64,000 nucleotides of DNA from Planctomycetaceae bacterium. GTDB taxonomy: Bacteria; Planctomycetota; Phycisphaerae; Tepidisphaerales; Tepidisphaeraceae. Below the pieces are notes generated by a model. The model worked only from the letters and a program-made list of their open reading frames with translations, was not told where the DNA came from and ran no database searches. Below are positions 54,591-63,947 of this stretch, piece by piece. Where the stretch lies: contig JAIYCY010000029.1 of NCBI GenBank assembly GCA_027487775.1, forward strand, positions 1 to 64,000, written 5' to 3'. Made by a program: the position numbers and the translations under genes. How positions within the stretch are numbered: the stretch's first letter is position 1; each line of letters opens with the position of its first letter.

Positions 54591-55841
54591 ATGTCGCCAA
54601 AGATGGGCGTCATGACCATGATGCCTCCCCCGATCCCCAAGCTCGAGCCGGTTAAGGAACGCGTGTGGACGATTGACGTGATTCGGGGTGTCGCGCTGCT
54701 TGGCATCCTGTTGCTCAACATCCAGTCGTTCTCGATGCCGATTGCTGCCTACATGAATCCCGAAGTGTTTGGCATCGAAACGCGCCTGGATCTATGGGTC
54801 AGTCATGTCGTTCATGTCGTGGGCAGTTTCAAATTCATGAGCATGTTCTCGATCCTCTTCGGCGTTGGCATCGTGCTGATGTCTCGGCATATTGATCCGC
54901 TCGGCCGATCGACCTCCAGACATTACGTGCGCATGATCTGGCTGCTCGTCTTCGGGCTGATCCACGCGTACGTCTTTTGGCACGGTGACATCCTGGTGGG
55001 CTATGCGATGGCGGGGATGGTGGTGTATTGGCTGCGGAATCTGTCGGCCAAGACACTGCTTTGGATCGGGATGGGCGGCTATCTGGCCGGTGTGGTGATC
55101 GTGACGGGTCTGGGTTCGCTCAACATGCTCGTCGGCGACATGGGGCCGGGCTGGGAATGGCTTAGCAACGAGCCGAGCTACGAATCTCTGCAGACCGAGA
55201 TCGCCGCGATGCAAGGATCGTGGCTCGATCAGATGAGATATCGCGGACTGATGTCCATCTTTATGCAGTTGAACGGCCCATTCTTCTTTATCCCGGTCAA
55301 TGGATCGCTCATGGTCCTGGGAATGGCACTGCTGAAATCAGGATTCATCGGCGGAGCTTGGTCATCGCGATCGCTTGGCATCATCGCGCTGGCCTGCATC
55401 CCAATCGGCTGGGGGCTGTCGACGTTCCAATTGTGGATCGGCGAGGTCACCCATGCGAGCGCGGATGTTCGCGTTTATCTGCTGAGTACGATCAACATGA
55501 TCGCTGCTCCGATCACAGCCCTCGGATACATCGCGGCCGTGCAGTTGATCTGTCGCGCCGTGGGTCGCGGTGTGACGATGCCCCTGGAGCGTGTGGGCCG
55601 AATGGCGCTCAGTTGCTATCTCGGCACGACACTGATCTGCACGACCATCTTTTACGGGCATGGATTCGGATACTTCGGCACGATGTCACGAAGTGAGCAA
55701 CAACTCGTCACGCTCGGCGTGTGGGTGATGCTGATCATGTTCGCGACGATCTGGCTACAGTTCTTCAGGCAAGGCCCGATGGAATGGGTGTGGCGGCGCT
55801 TGGTGTACGGAGCGGCAAAGACGTCGAACCCCTCAGCATAG
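54591..55841 (+). CDS. DUF418/YeiB-family membrane protein
   Basis: The 416-residue protein has about nine transmembrane helices. It opens the membrane part with the DUF418 family start IDVIRGVALLGILLLNIQSF and has FGVGIVLMSRH, LVFGLIHAYVFWHGDILVGYA and the C-terminal GRMALSCYLGTTLICTTIFYG, followed by VTLGVWVMLIMFATIWL. DUF418 proteins are often grouped with acyltransferase-like membrane proteins but have no proven function. Other Met codons at residues 7, 10 and 11 are possible starts. It lies 28 bp after lipB. Confidence 0.85.
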   Translation: MSPKMGVMTMMPPPIPKLEPVKERVWTIDVIRGVALLGILLLNIQSFSMPIAAYMNPEVFGIETRLDLWVSHVVHVVGSFKFMSMFSILFGVGIVLMSRHIDPLGRSTSRHYVRMIWLLVFGLIHAYVFWHGDILVGYAMAGMVVYWLRNLSAKTLLWIGMGGYLAGVVIVTGLGSLNMLVGDMGPGWEWLSNEPSYESLQTEIAAMQGSWLDQMRYRGLMSIFMQLNGPFFFIPVNGSLMVLGMALLKSGFIGGAWSSRSLGIIALACIPIGWGLSTFQLWIGEVTHASADVRVYLLSTINMIAAPITALGYIAAVQLICRAVGRGVTMPLERVGRMALSCYLGTTLICTTIFYGHGFGYFGTMSRSEQQLVTLGVWVMLIMFATIWLQFFRQGPMEWVWRRLVYGAAKTSNPSA

Positions 55842-55887
55842 CCAGATCACGAGCCGTCAGGGCCGAATCCAATTCGAGGTCGACTGT

Positions 55888-58800
55888 TCACGCATTCTGC
55901 GCGAGTTGCGCGGCGCGGGCGTCAATGTCCTTTTGATTGGCCAGCACGCGACGATAGTCGGTGGGGATCACCTTCACGAAGTAGCGACTCTCTTTATCCC
56001 AATTGGCAAGCACGTCGCGAGCGCGGGTGCTGCCGGTGAGGGCGGCATGTTTTTCGAGGAGCGAGCGGACGGTTTGCGTGTCGTGCTCGTCTTCAAGGCC
56101 TGTGAGTTCCACCATCTCGGTGTTGCAAAGCTTGGGCAGTTGACCGAGATCGTCATACACGTAGGCGATGCCGCCTGACATGCCGGCGGCGAAGTTTCGC
56201 CCGGTGGGACCGAGCACGACCACGCGCCCGCCGGTCATGTATTCACAGCCGTGGTCGCCGACGCCTTCGACGACGGCATGCGCGCCGGAGTTTCGCACGC
56301 AGAATCGTTCACCCACCACACCACGAAGGAACATCTCACCCGAGATCGCGCCATACGCGATGACGTTGCCCGCGATGATGTTGTCCTCGGCGCGGAACAA
56401 CGCATCGCGCGGCGGATAGGCGATGATTCGCCCACCCGAAAGCCCCTTGCCAAGGTAGTCGTTGGATTCCCCTTCGATTTCCAGACAGATGCCCCGCGCG
56501 AGAAACGCACCAAAGCTCTGACCCGCCGACCCGACGAACTTGTAATGCAGCGTCGACTCAGGAATCCCGGCGTGACCGAAGCGACGCGCAATCTCGCCGG
56601 AGAGCATCGTGCCGACCGTGCGATGCGTGTTTCGGATGTTGATCGGGCCGAATTGCGAGGGCTTCACCGCTGTCGGATTCGTGCCGATCGATTCGAGTGT
56701 CGGCCTGGCGAGCTCGATGAGTTGATGATCGAGGGCAAGATGAAGGCCGTGATCCTGATCGACGGTCTTTCGCAGCGTGTCGCCGTGATGCGTGTCGGGC
56801 TTAAGCAGGATCGCATCGAGCTTGAGCGTCCGTGCTTTGGGATGCGTGCTGACGTCGGTGAAGCGAAGTCGATCGACCCGGCCGACCATCTCATCCCACG
56901 TGCGGAAGCCGAGATCGGCCATGTATCGCCTCATTTCCTCGGCGACGAAGAACATGAAGTTGACGACGTGCTCGGGCGTGCCGGTGAACTTGCGACGAAG
57001 TTCAGGATCCTGTGTGGCGATGCCGACCGGACAGGTGTTGAGGTGGCAGACACGCATCATCACACAGCCGGCGGCGATGAGTGGGGCGGTGCTGAAGCCC
57101 ACCTCCTCCGCGCCGAGCAGTGCCGCGATGATGGCGTCGCGCCCGGTCTTCATCTGGCCATCCGCCTGAATGCGCACGCGCGATCGCAGGCCGTTCATCA
57201 GAAGGACTTGCTGCGTCTCCGCGAGGCCCAACTCCCAGGGCAGGCCGCAATACTTGATCGACGACTGCGCCGCGTTCCCCGTGCCCCCGCCGTCGCCGGA
57301 GATGAGGATGTGGTCGGCCTTGGCTTTGGCTACGCCTGCTGCGATCGTGCCGACGCCCACCTCGCTGACGAGTTTGACGCTGACATCGGACGTCGGGTTG
57401 ATGTTCTTCAGATCGTGGATGAGCTGGGCAAGGTCTTCGATCGAGTAAATGTCGTGATGCGGAGGCGGAGAGATCAGACCCACGCCGGGCGTGCTGTGTC
57501 GGACCTTGGCGATGTATTCGTCGACCTTGATGCCGGACAACGCGCCACCCTCGCCGGGCTTGGCGCCCTGCGCGACCTTGATCTGAAGCTGATCGGCGTT
57601 GACGAGATACTCAGCGGTCACGCCAAAGCGAGCACTGGCGATCTGCTTGATGGCCGACCTTCGCCAATTGCCGTCGGCGTCGCGCTTGAAGCGATTGGCG
57701 TCTTCGCCTCCTTCGCCGGAGTTGCTCTTTCCGCCGATGCGGTTCATGGCGATCGCGAGCGTCTCATGGGCTTCCTTCGAAATCGATCCGAAACTCATCG
57801 CACCGGTGGCGAAGCGTTTCACGATCTCCGTGACCGGCTCGACTTCTGCCAGCGGCACAGGCGTGCCTGGCACGAATTCAAGCAGCCCGCGAATGGTGCA
57901 GCGATTGCGACTCTCGTCATCGACCGCACGCGAGTACTTCTGAAACTGCGCGAAAACATCCTCGCGAAAAAAGGACGGAGATGATGTGTCGTCGGACGGG
58001 CTCGCGCTGCGGACAGCGAACTGAAGCTGTGCGACCGTGGTCGGATTCCATTGGTGATACTCGCCGTCGCGTCGCCATTGATACTGCCCGCCGAAATCGA
58101 GCGCGTTTTCGGGCGTGACGTGGATGGGCGGATACGCCCGACGATGCCGCGCGAGCGTCTCCTGCGCGATGATGCCCAGATCGATCCCGCCAAGCCGACT
58201 GGCAGTGTGCGTGAAGTATCGATCGATCACCGCTTCACCAATGCCGACAGCCTCGAAAATCTGTGCGCCGCGATAGCTCTGCACCGTGCTGATGCCCATC
58301 TTGCTTGCGACTTTGAGAATGCCCTTGTTGCACGCCTTGATGTAGTTCTTGATCGCGTAATCCAGCTTCAGATCGGCAGGGAAGAACGCGTCGGCGTGGA
58401 GGTCGGTGATGGTCTCGAGCGCGAGATATGGATTGATCGCGCCCGCGCCGTAGCCGAGCAAACAACAGAAATGATGCGGCTCGCGCGCCTCGGCGGTCTC
58501 GATGACCAGCGAGGCCTGCGTGCGAATACCGAGACGAATCAGATGATGATGAACGCCAGCGGTCGCAAGTAACGCGGGAATCGCCGCGTTCGACGCATCT
58601 ACGCCACGATCCGAGAGAATCAGAATCGTCGCGCCATCACGCACCTCGACGGCGGCGCGTTCGAGCAGCGCTTCGAGCGCCGTCTCCAGCCCGTTCGACG
58701 CAGACGCATCAAACAACACCGACAGCGTCACCGACTTATGTCCATCCATCGAAAGCGATCGCAGCTTGTCGAACTCCGGCGTCGTGATGATCGGATGCTT

Positions 58801-60540
58801 CAGCCGAATCATCCTCGCATTCTCCGGCTCTTCGCTCAGCAGATTCGCCTCCCGACCGAGATACGTGATGAGACTCGTGACCAGCTCCTCACGAATCGCA
58901 TCGAGCGGCGGATTCGTGACCTGTGCGAAAAGCTGCTTGAAATATCCGTAAAGCAACTGCGGCTTGTCAGAAAGACAGGCCAGCGGCGTGTCGGTTCCCA
59001 TCGAACCGACCGCCTCCTGCCCGGTGGTGACCATCGGCGCCAGCAGCATCCGGAGATCTTCGTTGGTGTACCCAAAGGCGTGCTGCTGACGCAGCAAATC
59101 CGGCGCAGGCGACTGATCGCGTGTGCCGCTCGTTTGCCCGGATTCGGCACTCGGAAGGTCTTCGAGTGCGACCATGTACTCTTCGATCCACTTTTTCCAA
59201 GGCCGCTTGTCGATCAATGTCGCCTTGATCTTTTCGTCGTCGATGATCTTTTTCTTCTCCAGATCAATCAACAACATGCGACCCGGCTGCAGACGCCACT
59301 TCTTCTTGATCTCACTCGGCGGAACCGGAATAACGCCGGCCTCGCTGGCCATGATCACCAGATCGTCCTGCGTCACGTAGTAGCGCGCGGGACGAAGCCC
59401 GTTGCGATCAAGCGTCGCGCCGATGAGCCTGCCGTCGCAGAACGCAACGCCCGCGGGGCCGTCCCAGGGCTCCATCATCATCGCGTGATACTCATAAAAC
59501 GCGCGAAGATCGGGATCCATCAGACGATCGTTTTGCCATGCCTCCGGAATGAGCATGCGGATGGCGTGCGGAGTCGATCTGCCGTTGACGACCAGGAACT
59601 GGAGCGTGTTGTCCAGCGTCGCAGAATCGCTCGTGGAATCCGAAAGAATCGGAAACAGCTTTTGCAGTTCATCGCCATAGGCATCAGAAACCAGGCTGCC
59701 ATAGCGGGCACGCATCCAGTTTCGGTTGCCGCGAACGGTATTGATTTCGCCGTTGTGAGCGAGATATCGATAGGGATGCGCCAATCGCCAGCTTGGGAAC
59801 GTGTTGGTGCTGAATCGTGAGTGGACGATGGCAAAAGGGCTATCGAATTCCGGATCGGAAAGGTCGGGATAAAATTGCCGCAACTGGTGGGCGGTGAGCA
59901 TGCCCTTGTAGACCATGCGGTTGGACGACATCAGATTGCAGTAAAAAACGTCCTTGCTGCTCTGACGCGCCGGGCCGTACTCGACCCAGTTTTCGAGCTG
60001 TTGCCGGATGAGGTAGAGGCGATTGTTGAACTTCGACTTGTCGAAGAAGCCGGGCGTGAAGGTGATGAAGGCCTGACGGATCAGAGGCATCCGCGACCGG
60101 GGCGTCGGGCCGCAATTCTCCGAACGCACCGGAACCTCTCGCCACCCGACAATCTGCATGTCGTAATGCCCGAGAAGCTCCTGCAGCTTGGCCTCGCATT
60201 CGAACCGCGCCTCGGCGTCGTCTCGCGGAAGAAACAGCATCGCAACCGCGTACTCACCCTTCTTCGGCAGCGTGAACCCAAGACGCTTGGCCTCTCGCCT
60301 GAAAAACTTGTCCGGCGTCGCAATCAAAATCCCCGCACCATCGCCCGAATCAGACTCGCATCCACAACCGCCACGATGCTCCATGTTCTCCAGCATCGTC
60401 AGGGCCTTGTCGACCAGATCATGCGTCGGCTTGTTCTTAATGCTTGCAATAAAGCCGAAGCCGCAGTTGTCATGCTCGTGCTGCGGAAGATAAAGGCCTT
60501 GGGCGGGCGGAAGTCCGGGGATGCGAGGTGCGCTAGACAT
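55888..60540 (-). CDS. gltB: Glutamate synthase large subunit
   Basis: GltB transfers the amide of glutamine to 2-oxoglutarate, giving two glutamates. The 1550-residue protein has a 25-residue propeptide before the nucleophile in HDNCGFGFIASI (mature Cys at residue 26), then the class-II amidotransferase domain (HRGGCGCESDSGDGAGI, SRFSTNTFPSW, AHNGEINTVRGN). The FMN-binding synthase domain (GEGGEDANRF, KPGEGGALSG, SPPPHHDIYSIEDLAQLI) ends in the 3Fe-4S ligands GCVMMRVCHLNTCPVGIATQ, and a C-terminal beta-helix (GLSGGRII, GGRVVVLG) follows. The small subunit gltD is not adjacent. The start is MSSAPRIPG. Confidence 0.97.
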   Translation of the reverse strand: MSSAPRIPGLPPAQGLYLPQHEHDNCGFGFIASIKNKPTHDLVDKALTMLENMEHRGGCGCESDSGDGAGILIATPDKFFRREAKRLGFTLPKKGEYAVAMLFLPRDDAEARFECEAKLQELLGHYDMQIVGWREVPVRSENCGPTPRSRMPLIRQAFITFTPGFFDKSKFNNRLYLIRQQLENWVEYGPARQSSKDVFYCNLMSSNRMVYKGMLTAHQLRQFYPDLSDPEFDSPFAIVHSRFSTNTFPSWRLAHPYRYLAHNGEINTVRGNRNWMRARYGSLVSDAYGDELQKLFPILSDSTSDSATLDNTLQFLVVNGRSTPHAIRMLIPEAWQNDRLMDPDLRAFYEYHAMMMEPWDGPAGVAFCDGRLIGATLDRNGLRPARYYVTQDDLVIMASEAGVIPVPPSEIKKKWRLQPGRMLLIDLEKKKIIDDEKIKATLIDKRPWKKWIEEYMVALEDLPSAESGQTSGTRDQSPAPDLLRQQHAFGYTNEDLRMLLAPMVTTGQEAVGSMGTDTPLACLSDKPQLLYGYFKQLFAQVTNPPLDAIREELVTSLITYLGREANLLSEEPENARMIRLKHPIITTPEFDKLRSLSMDGHKSVTLSVLFDASASNGLETALEALLERAAVEVRDGATILILSDRGVDASNAAIPALLATAGVHHHLIRLGIRTQASLVIETAEAREPHHFCCLLGYGAGAINPYLALETITDLHADAFFPADLKLDYAIKNYIKACNKGILKVASKMGISTVQSYRGAQIFEAVGIGEAVIDRYFTHTASRLGGIDLGIIAQETLARHRRAYPPIHVTPENALDFGGQYQWRRDGEYHQWNPTTVAQLQFAVRSASPSDDTSSPSFFREDVFAQFQKYSRAVDDESRNRCTIRGLLEFVPGTPVPLAEVEPVTEIVKRFATGAMSFGSISKEAHETLAIAMNRIGGKSNSGEGGEDANRFKRDADGNWRRSAIKQIASARFGVTAEYLVNADQLQIKVAQGAKPGEGGALSGIKVDEYIAKVRHSTPGVGLISPPPHHDIYSIEDLAQLIHDLKNINPTSDVSVKLVSEVGVGTIAAGVAKAKADHILISGDGGGTGNAAQSSIKYCGLPWELGLAETQQVLLMNGLRSRVRIQADGQMKTGRDAIIAALLGAEEVGFSTAPLIAAGCVMMRVCHLNTCPVGIATQDPELRRKFTGTPEHVVNFMFFVAEEMRRYMADLGFRTWDEMVGRVDRLRFTDVSTHPKARTLKLDAILLKPDTHHGDTLRKTVDQDHGLHLALDHQLIELARPTLESIGTNPTAVKPSQFGPINIRNTHRTVGTMLSGEIARRFGHAGIPESTLHYKFVGSAGQSFGAFLARGICLEIEGESNDYLGKGLSGGRIIAYPPRDALFRAEDNIIAGNVIAYGAISGEMFLRGVVGERFCVRNSGAHAVVEGVGDHGCEYMTGGRVVVLGPTGRNFAAGMSGGIAYVYDDLGQLPKLCNTEMVELTGLEDEHDTQTVRSLLEKHAALTGSTRARDVLANWDKESRYFVKVIPTDYRRVLANQKDIDARAAQLAQNA

Positions 60541-61009
60541 GGCGTATGAACTGATAACGAAAAATAAACCGCTAACGGAAGAACAGAACAGTCAGTGAAT
60601 CCGACGATTCGAGCATCCGCCGACGACCGACACGAATCGGCCGGGCTGCGGGCGGGTCGAAGACCTACCCTTGGGCGCTCGCCGGGGTGGGCAAGGCTGT
60701 TCTCGATTCGATTGGACCCACGGGTGCCGGGTCCGACCGAGCCCTTGAGTTTAGCAGATTCTATCGGAGATTGCCTTCAAAATCGGCAATCCTGTCATTC
60801 GACGGCAGGATGCAATTCCGACCCCTGACGGCGCGAACTCCCGCGGGCATTGACGCCGGCAACTGTTGGCAATCAACCAGCATCGAACCGATGATGTTGA
60901 CCTGAAGCGAGGCTGGGGATAAGCTCCGCGACTCATTTGAAGACGTCGAAGTCGTTAAATCTCTGCCCGAAAGGCTGGATGAGGCGTGCGGCGAATTCGG
61001 AGCATGGCC
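60541..61009. other. Divergent region upstream of gltB and tRNA-Glu
   Basis: This 469-bp stretch contains no gene I can support. It must hold the gltB promoter on the minus strand and the tRNA promoter on the plus strand. I looked for a riboswitch-like fold upstream of gltB and saw only ordinary GC-rich short hairpins. Confidence 0.4.
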
Positions 61010-61082
61010 GGCCCCATCGTCTAGAGGCCTAGGACACGCCCCTTTCACGGGCGCGACGCGGGTTCGAATCCCGCTGGGGTCA
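61010..61082 (+). tRNA. trnE: tRNA-Glu (anticodon UUC)
   Basis: A 73-nt cloverleaf is visible. The acceptor strands ggcccca (61010-61016) and tggggtc (61075-61081) pair, with one G-U. The anticodon stem cgccc/gggcg encloses loop ctttcac, giving anticodon ttc. The T-arm is gcgggttcgaatcccgc. Discriminator A is at 61082, and CCA is not encoded. Confidence 0.95.
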
Positions 61083-61339
61083 TGCTGGCTATCACCGCCG
61101 ATGCGAATCCCTCGGCAAACATCGGCAAATCAGACTCAAAATCGAAGCTTCCCCCATTTGCCTCTCCACGCTTACCCGCCGATTCCGTCGTAGAGTGGTG
61201 CGCATTTTGACGTACACGTCGATGTACCCAAACCGGTGTCAGCGAACCCCACGCCCTGGTCAAAGACCACCATCACCCGCCCAACACCGATCGAGCCCAG
61301 TCGACCTGACCACCAGCAACTGATCACTCACAACTCCCC

Positions 61340-61423
61340 CTTTCCACACACTCGCGCTCAACTTCCACACGCTCGCGCTCAACTTCCACACACTCGCGAT
61401 CGCTTTCCGCCAACTCGCGCACA
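61340..61423. repeat. 21-bp tandem array
   Basis: Four units of the form acttccacacactcgcgctca start at 61340, 61361, 61382 and 61403, the last most diverged. The array lies 258 bp beyond the tRNA-Glu gene. Confidence 0.78.
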
Positions 61424-61610
61424 CACCCTCTTCCCTCCCGCAGCCACTCGACTCCTTCCATAAACACCGGCCACGCCCACAACTACGATTCACTTCGCCG
61501 AATCACACCCCGCCCTGAACCCGATTTCCGACACGCTCCCGCATCCTCGCATCCAGCAACCCACCCTCGAATCCAACCCCGCATCGAAAGCATCTCCCCC
61601 ATATCTACCC

Positions 61611-61658
61611 CCGCGCTGCGCGCCTGCGTCCCCATCCGCGCAGCGCCGCCGACATTTT
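61611..61658 (+). terminator. GC-rich hairpin with T-run, copy 2 of a repeated element
   Basis: gcgctgcgcg and cgcgcagcgc form a stem around the loop, and the T-run cattttttc follows. The sequence aligns with the minus strand of 10345-10394, sharing the stem, tgcgtcc in the loop and the trailing T-run. No plus-strand gene ends just upstream, so a gene-specific terminator role is doubtful. Confidence 0.5.
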
Positions 61659-61702
61659 TTCGAACCACCTCTCACCCCCAGGCCACGCTCAACTGCGTCG
61701 GC

Positions 61703-62047
61703 GTGCCCGAGTTCTGCGAACATGACGCCCAACATCGAATCGTCGACAACCCCACACTCGAACTCGAAGAACCCCTCATCACCCACTCCAACAACATCAC
61801 CCACTCCAACAACGGCGAGCTCACCCACGACCCCAACGGCCAAACCCACCGCTACGACGCCCTGAATCGCCGAGTCTCTGAAGACAAGGACGGCCCCGAC
61901 CCAGTCACAGGTGGTGCCCACCCCACCGTCAACCTCTACCACTCCGCCAACTGGCAAGTCCTCGAAGAACGCGATAACGGCGTGGCCAAGCGTCAGAGCG
62001 CGGAGCTCAAGAGGCTTCCATATTCAGACACGGGCGGAGCTGGTTGA
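61703..62047 (+). pseudogene. RHS-repeat protein fragment
   Basis: About 114 codons encode RHS/YD-type sequence: NGELTHDPNGQTHRYDALNR, then RRVSEDKDGP and LYHSANWQVLEERDNGVAKR. This resembles the interior of RHS-repeat-associated proteins, which are large secreted toxins or surface polymers of 1000 residues or more. Neither an N-terminal export region nor the DPxGxxGG-like core end and toxin tip is present, so this is a remnant. The duplicated ITHSNN shows local repeat decay. Its position after a tRNA gene fits insertion-prone DNA. Confidence 0.6.
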
Positions 62048-62106
62048 TGGGGGCTATTCTGATGCCATGGCCCAGCCGTGGTACCCGACCGCAGACAGCC
62101 GCCGGA

Positions 62107-62144
62107 CCGCGAGCGTTGGGTACAACCGCGAGCGTTGGGTACAA
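62107..62144. repeat. Perfect 19-bp direct duplication
   Basis: The sequence ccgcgagcgttgggtacaa occurs twice head to tail without mismatch. It lies between the RHS fragment and the VCBS-like gene. In the surrounding 62048-62366 I see no gene; a tiny frame encoding MKSRRVKRRRR at 62200 may be the broken start of a lost gene. Confidence 0.75.
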
Positions 62145-62366
62145 AAGCATGTGACGGCCCTAAGCCTGGTGTATAGAATAGGGCGAGAGGGCCGACCGAT
62201 GAAGTCGAGGAGAGTGAAACGGCGACGTAGATAGGTTACACGCCGCCGGAGTGCGGCTAGTCTCGGGGTCATCCCAGAGCTGTTCGTATGGCACCCGGTG
62301 GAGACGTAACGACTAATCTGCGTCCCCGTGTCAGTGCGCTGTAGGTCGTTTACGGACGGCTCGGGC

Positions 62367-63653
62367 TTAATCGTCGTGCCGAGAAGGGCGTCGGCGTCGG
62401 CGTAGCATCGCAGCAACGCAAGCCAGAGTCGCAACAGATGCGGGCTCGGGGACGATCGTCGGGGCGAGGAAGAGTGAGCCGCTGGTCGGCAGCGCTTCCA
62501 AGCCTGCGCCGGGGGCAGTGCTCCAGCCGGTGGCCGCGTAGCCGACCGTGAAGCCGAGGTTGTCCCAATTCTCAGCCAGATCGCCTGTGTTCAACGCGGT
62601 CAGGTCGATCGGTGTGAGCTCACCCGCGCTGAGCAAGCCTGAGGCGGACGAGAAGTCGATGTCGAGGGCCGAGACGATCGGGCCGCTCCCGTCGTTGGCC
62701 GAGAGGAGGAGCTGCTTCTTGGTCGGCGTGAACATGACTGAGATATCGCTGAAGCTCGCCTTCCCCGCGCCCAGGCCCGAGCTGTCGATGCTCGTTGGAT
62801 TGCTCTGTCCCCACGAGAAGCTCAACACCTCGCGGGCGGTGATGGTGGTCGTTCCCGGATGCGCCGGCCCGGGAGGGGTCGCGTAGACCTTGACCTTCTT
62901 TGTGCCGCTGGCATCGGGGGCCATCGTGATGATCTCGGCCCGGCCGTCGCCGTCTAGATCGCCGGTGGTGAGGGCGAGGTCTCCCGCGCCGCCCGCCGTC
63001 GGGTCGGACGGGCCGAAGTCGATCACGCGGTTCGCGGCACCGTCGGTAAACAGAATGATCACCTTGGGGACGTTGGCGCGAGGCTTCGTCGCCGCCGCGA
63101 TCAGATCTGCCGCGCCATCGCCGTCGACATCGCCGACGGCGACCCTCACGCCGCCCTGATAGTCGCTGGGGTAGAGGGCGTAGGGCCCTTGAACCGACGT
63201 GAAAAGTCTGAGCGGGCGAGAGTAGTTGTCGTAGACCTTCACCACGGGCAGGCCGCCACCTGGGCTGCTCACCAAGAGTCGTCCTGCGCCGCCGCCGACG
63301 AAGTCCGGGCTGGCGTTACCTGTGCCGACGCCTGCGAAGCGGGTCAACTCCGCGCCGGTGACACCGTCGAAGATCTTGATGCGTGGCCCGCCGCCAAACC
63401 CTCCGCCGACTGCGTCGGAGACGAGCGTGGACGCGACCAGGTCCGGCACGCCATCGCCCTCGACGTCGCCGACGGCGATGCGTACGCCGTTGCCGACTTC
63501 ACCTGCGTCGCCCACCGGAATGGTCGACCACGTGCCGGTGTCCATGCTTCGCTTCTTCACGGCGGGAAGCAGAAGTCCCGGCGCGGCAAGCGCCGGACTC
63601 GCGGCAAGAAAGAGAATGGCCGCAACGGTTCGAATTGGGGTGACAGGTCGCAT
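62367..63653 (-). CDS. FG-GAP/VCBS-repeat PEP-CTERM protein
   Basis: The 428-residue exported protein has a signal peptide (MRPVTPIRTVAAILFLAASP, cleavage after ALA). Three or more FG-GAP/VCBS-type calcium-binding blades follow (VRIAVGDVEGDGVPDLVAST, VRVAVGDVDGDGAADLIAAA, LALTTGDLDGDGRAEIITMA), suggesting an integrin-like beta-propeller. The C-terminus is a PEP-CTERM signal (VPEPASVATLACVAAM, then RRRRRP). It is probably an envelope or matrix structural protein. The ATG at 63653 follows ggagaagca; an earlier Met ten codons upstream lacks a site. Confidence 0.82.
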   Translation of the reverse strand: MRPVTPIRTVAAILFLAASPALAAPGLLLPAVKKRSMDTGTWSTIPVGDAGEVGNGVRIAVGDVEGDGVPDLVASTLVSDAVGGGFGGGPRIKIFDGVTGAELTRFAGVGTGNASPDFVGGGAGRLLVSSPGGGLPVVKVYDNYSRPLRLFTSVQGPYALYPSDYQGGVRVAVGDVDGDGAADLIAAATKPRANVPKVIILFTDGAANRVIDFGPSDPTAGGAGDLALTTGDLDGDGRAEIITMAPDASGTKKVKVYATPPGPAHPGTTTITAREVLSFSWGQSNPTSIDSSGLGAGKASFSDISVMFTPTKKQLLLSANDGSGPIVSALDIDFSSASGLLSAGELTPIDLTALNTGDLAENWDNLGFTVGYAATGWSTAPGAGLEALPTSGSLFLAPTIVPEPASVATLACVAAMLRRRRRPSRHDD

Positions 63654-63947
63654 TGCTTCTCCGCGGGTCAGGACTAACGGCAATCTTTAACGCCGCCTGT
63701 CATAATCGAAGCGGCACAAATCTGCCATAAAAATCTTCGCCGAGTTGCCGCAGAATCCTTCAGCCAATGTTGATCCCGGACAGAAAAGGGGGTCACGAAT
63801 TTTGGATTCGCTCGGTTGTTGATCTCGGCCGACCTTTGGGGGCGAACCTTGGGGGCGAAGGGGGCGGTTGAGTTGGGTGGCGTTCGTGGGGGGGCGGTGT
63901 TTCGGGGTTTTCGAGCGATATTTCGAGGGTGGGCGGGGGGTGTTGAA
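63654..63947. other. Intergenic region, G-rich at the right
   Basis: These 294 bp precede the VCBS-like gene and contain its promoter. From about 63838 the plus strand is rich in G runs (gggggcg repeated, ggggggg). I see no gene. Confidence 0.35.

Larger units (their letters stand above)
61083..61702. other. Gene-poor stretch after tRNA-Glu
   Basis: No coding gene is supported in these 620 bp. They contain the 21-bp array at 61340-61423 and the second hairpin element at 61611-61658. Base composition is C-rich on this strand and differs from the flanking genes, consistent with decayed DNA at a tRNA-adjacent site. Confidence 0.4.

Noticed and set aside
56251..57984. 577-codon plus-strand frame inside gltB
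   Set aside because: Antisense shadow of GltB, whose motifs are unambiguous.
60541..61009. Glutamine or other riboswitch upstream of gltB
   Set aside because: No conserved aptamer core was recognisable; only ordinary GC-rich hairpins.
62200..62235. Start of an insertion-sequence transposase (MKSRRVKRRRR)
   Set aside because: Only eleven codons, no inverted repeats and no following transposase sequence.
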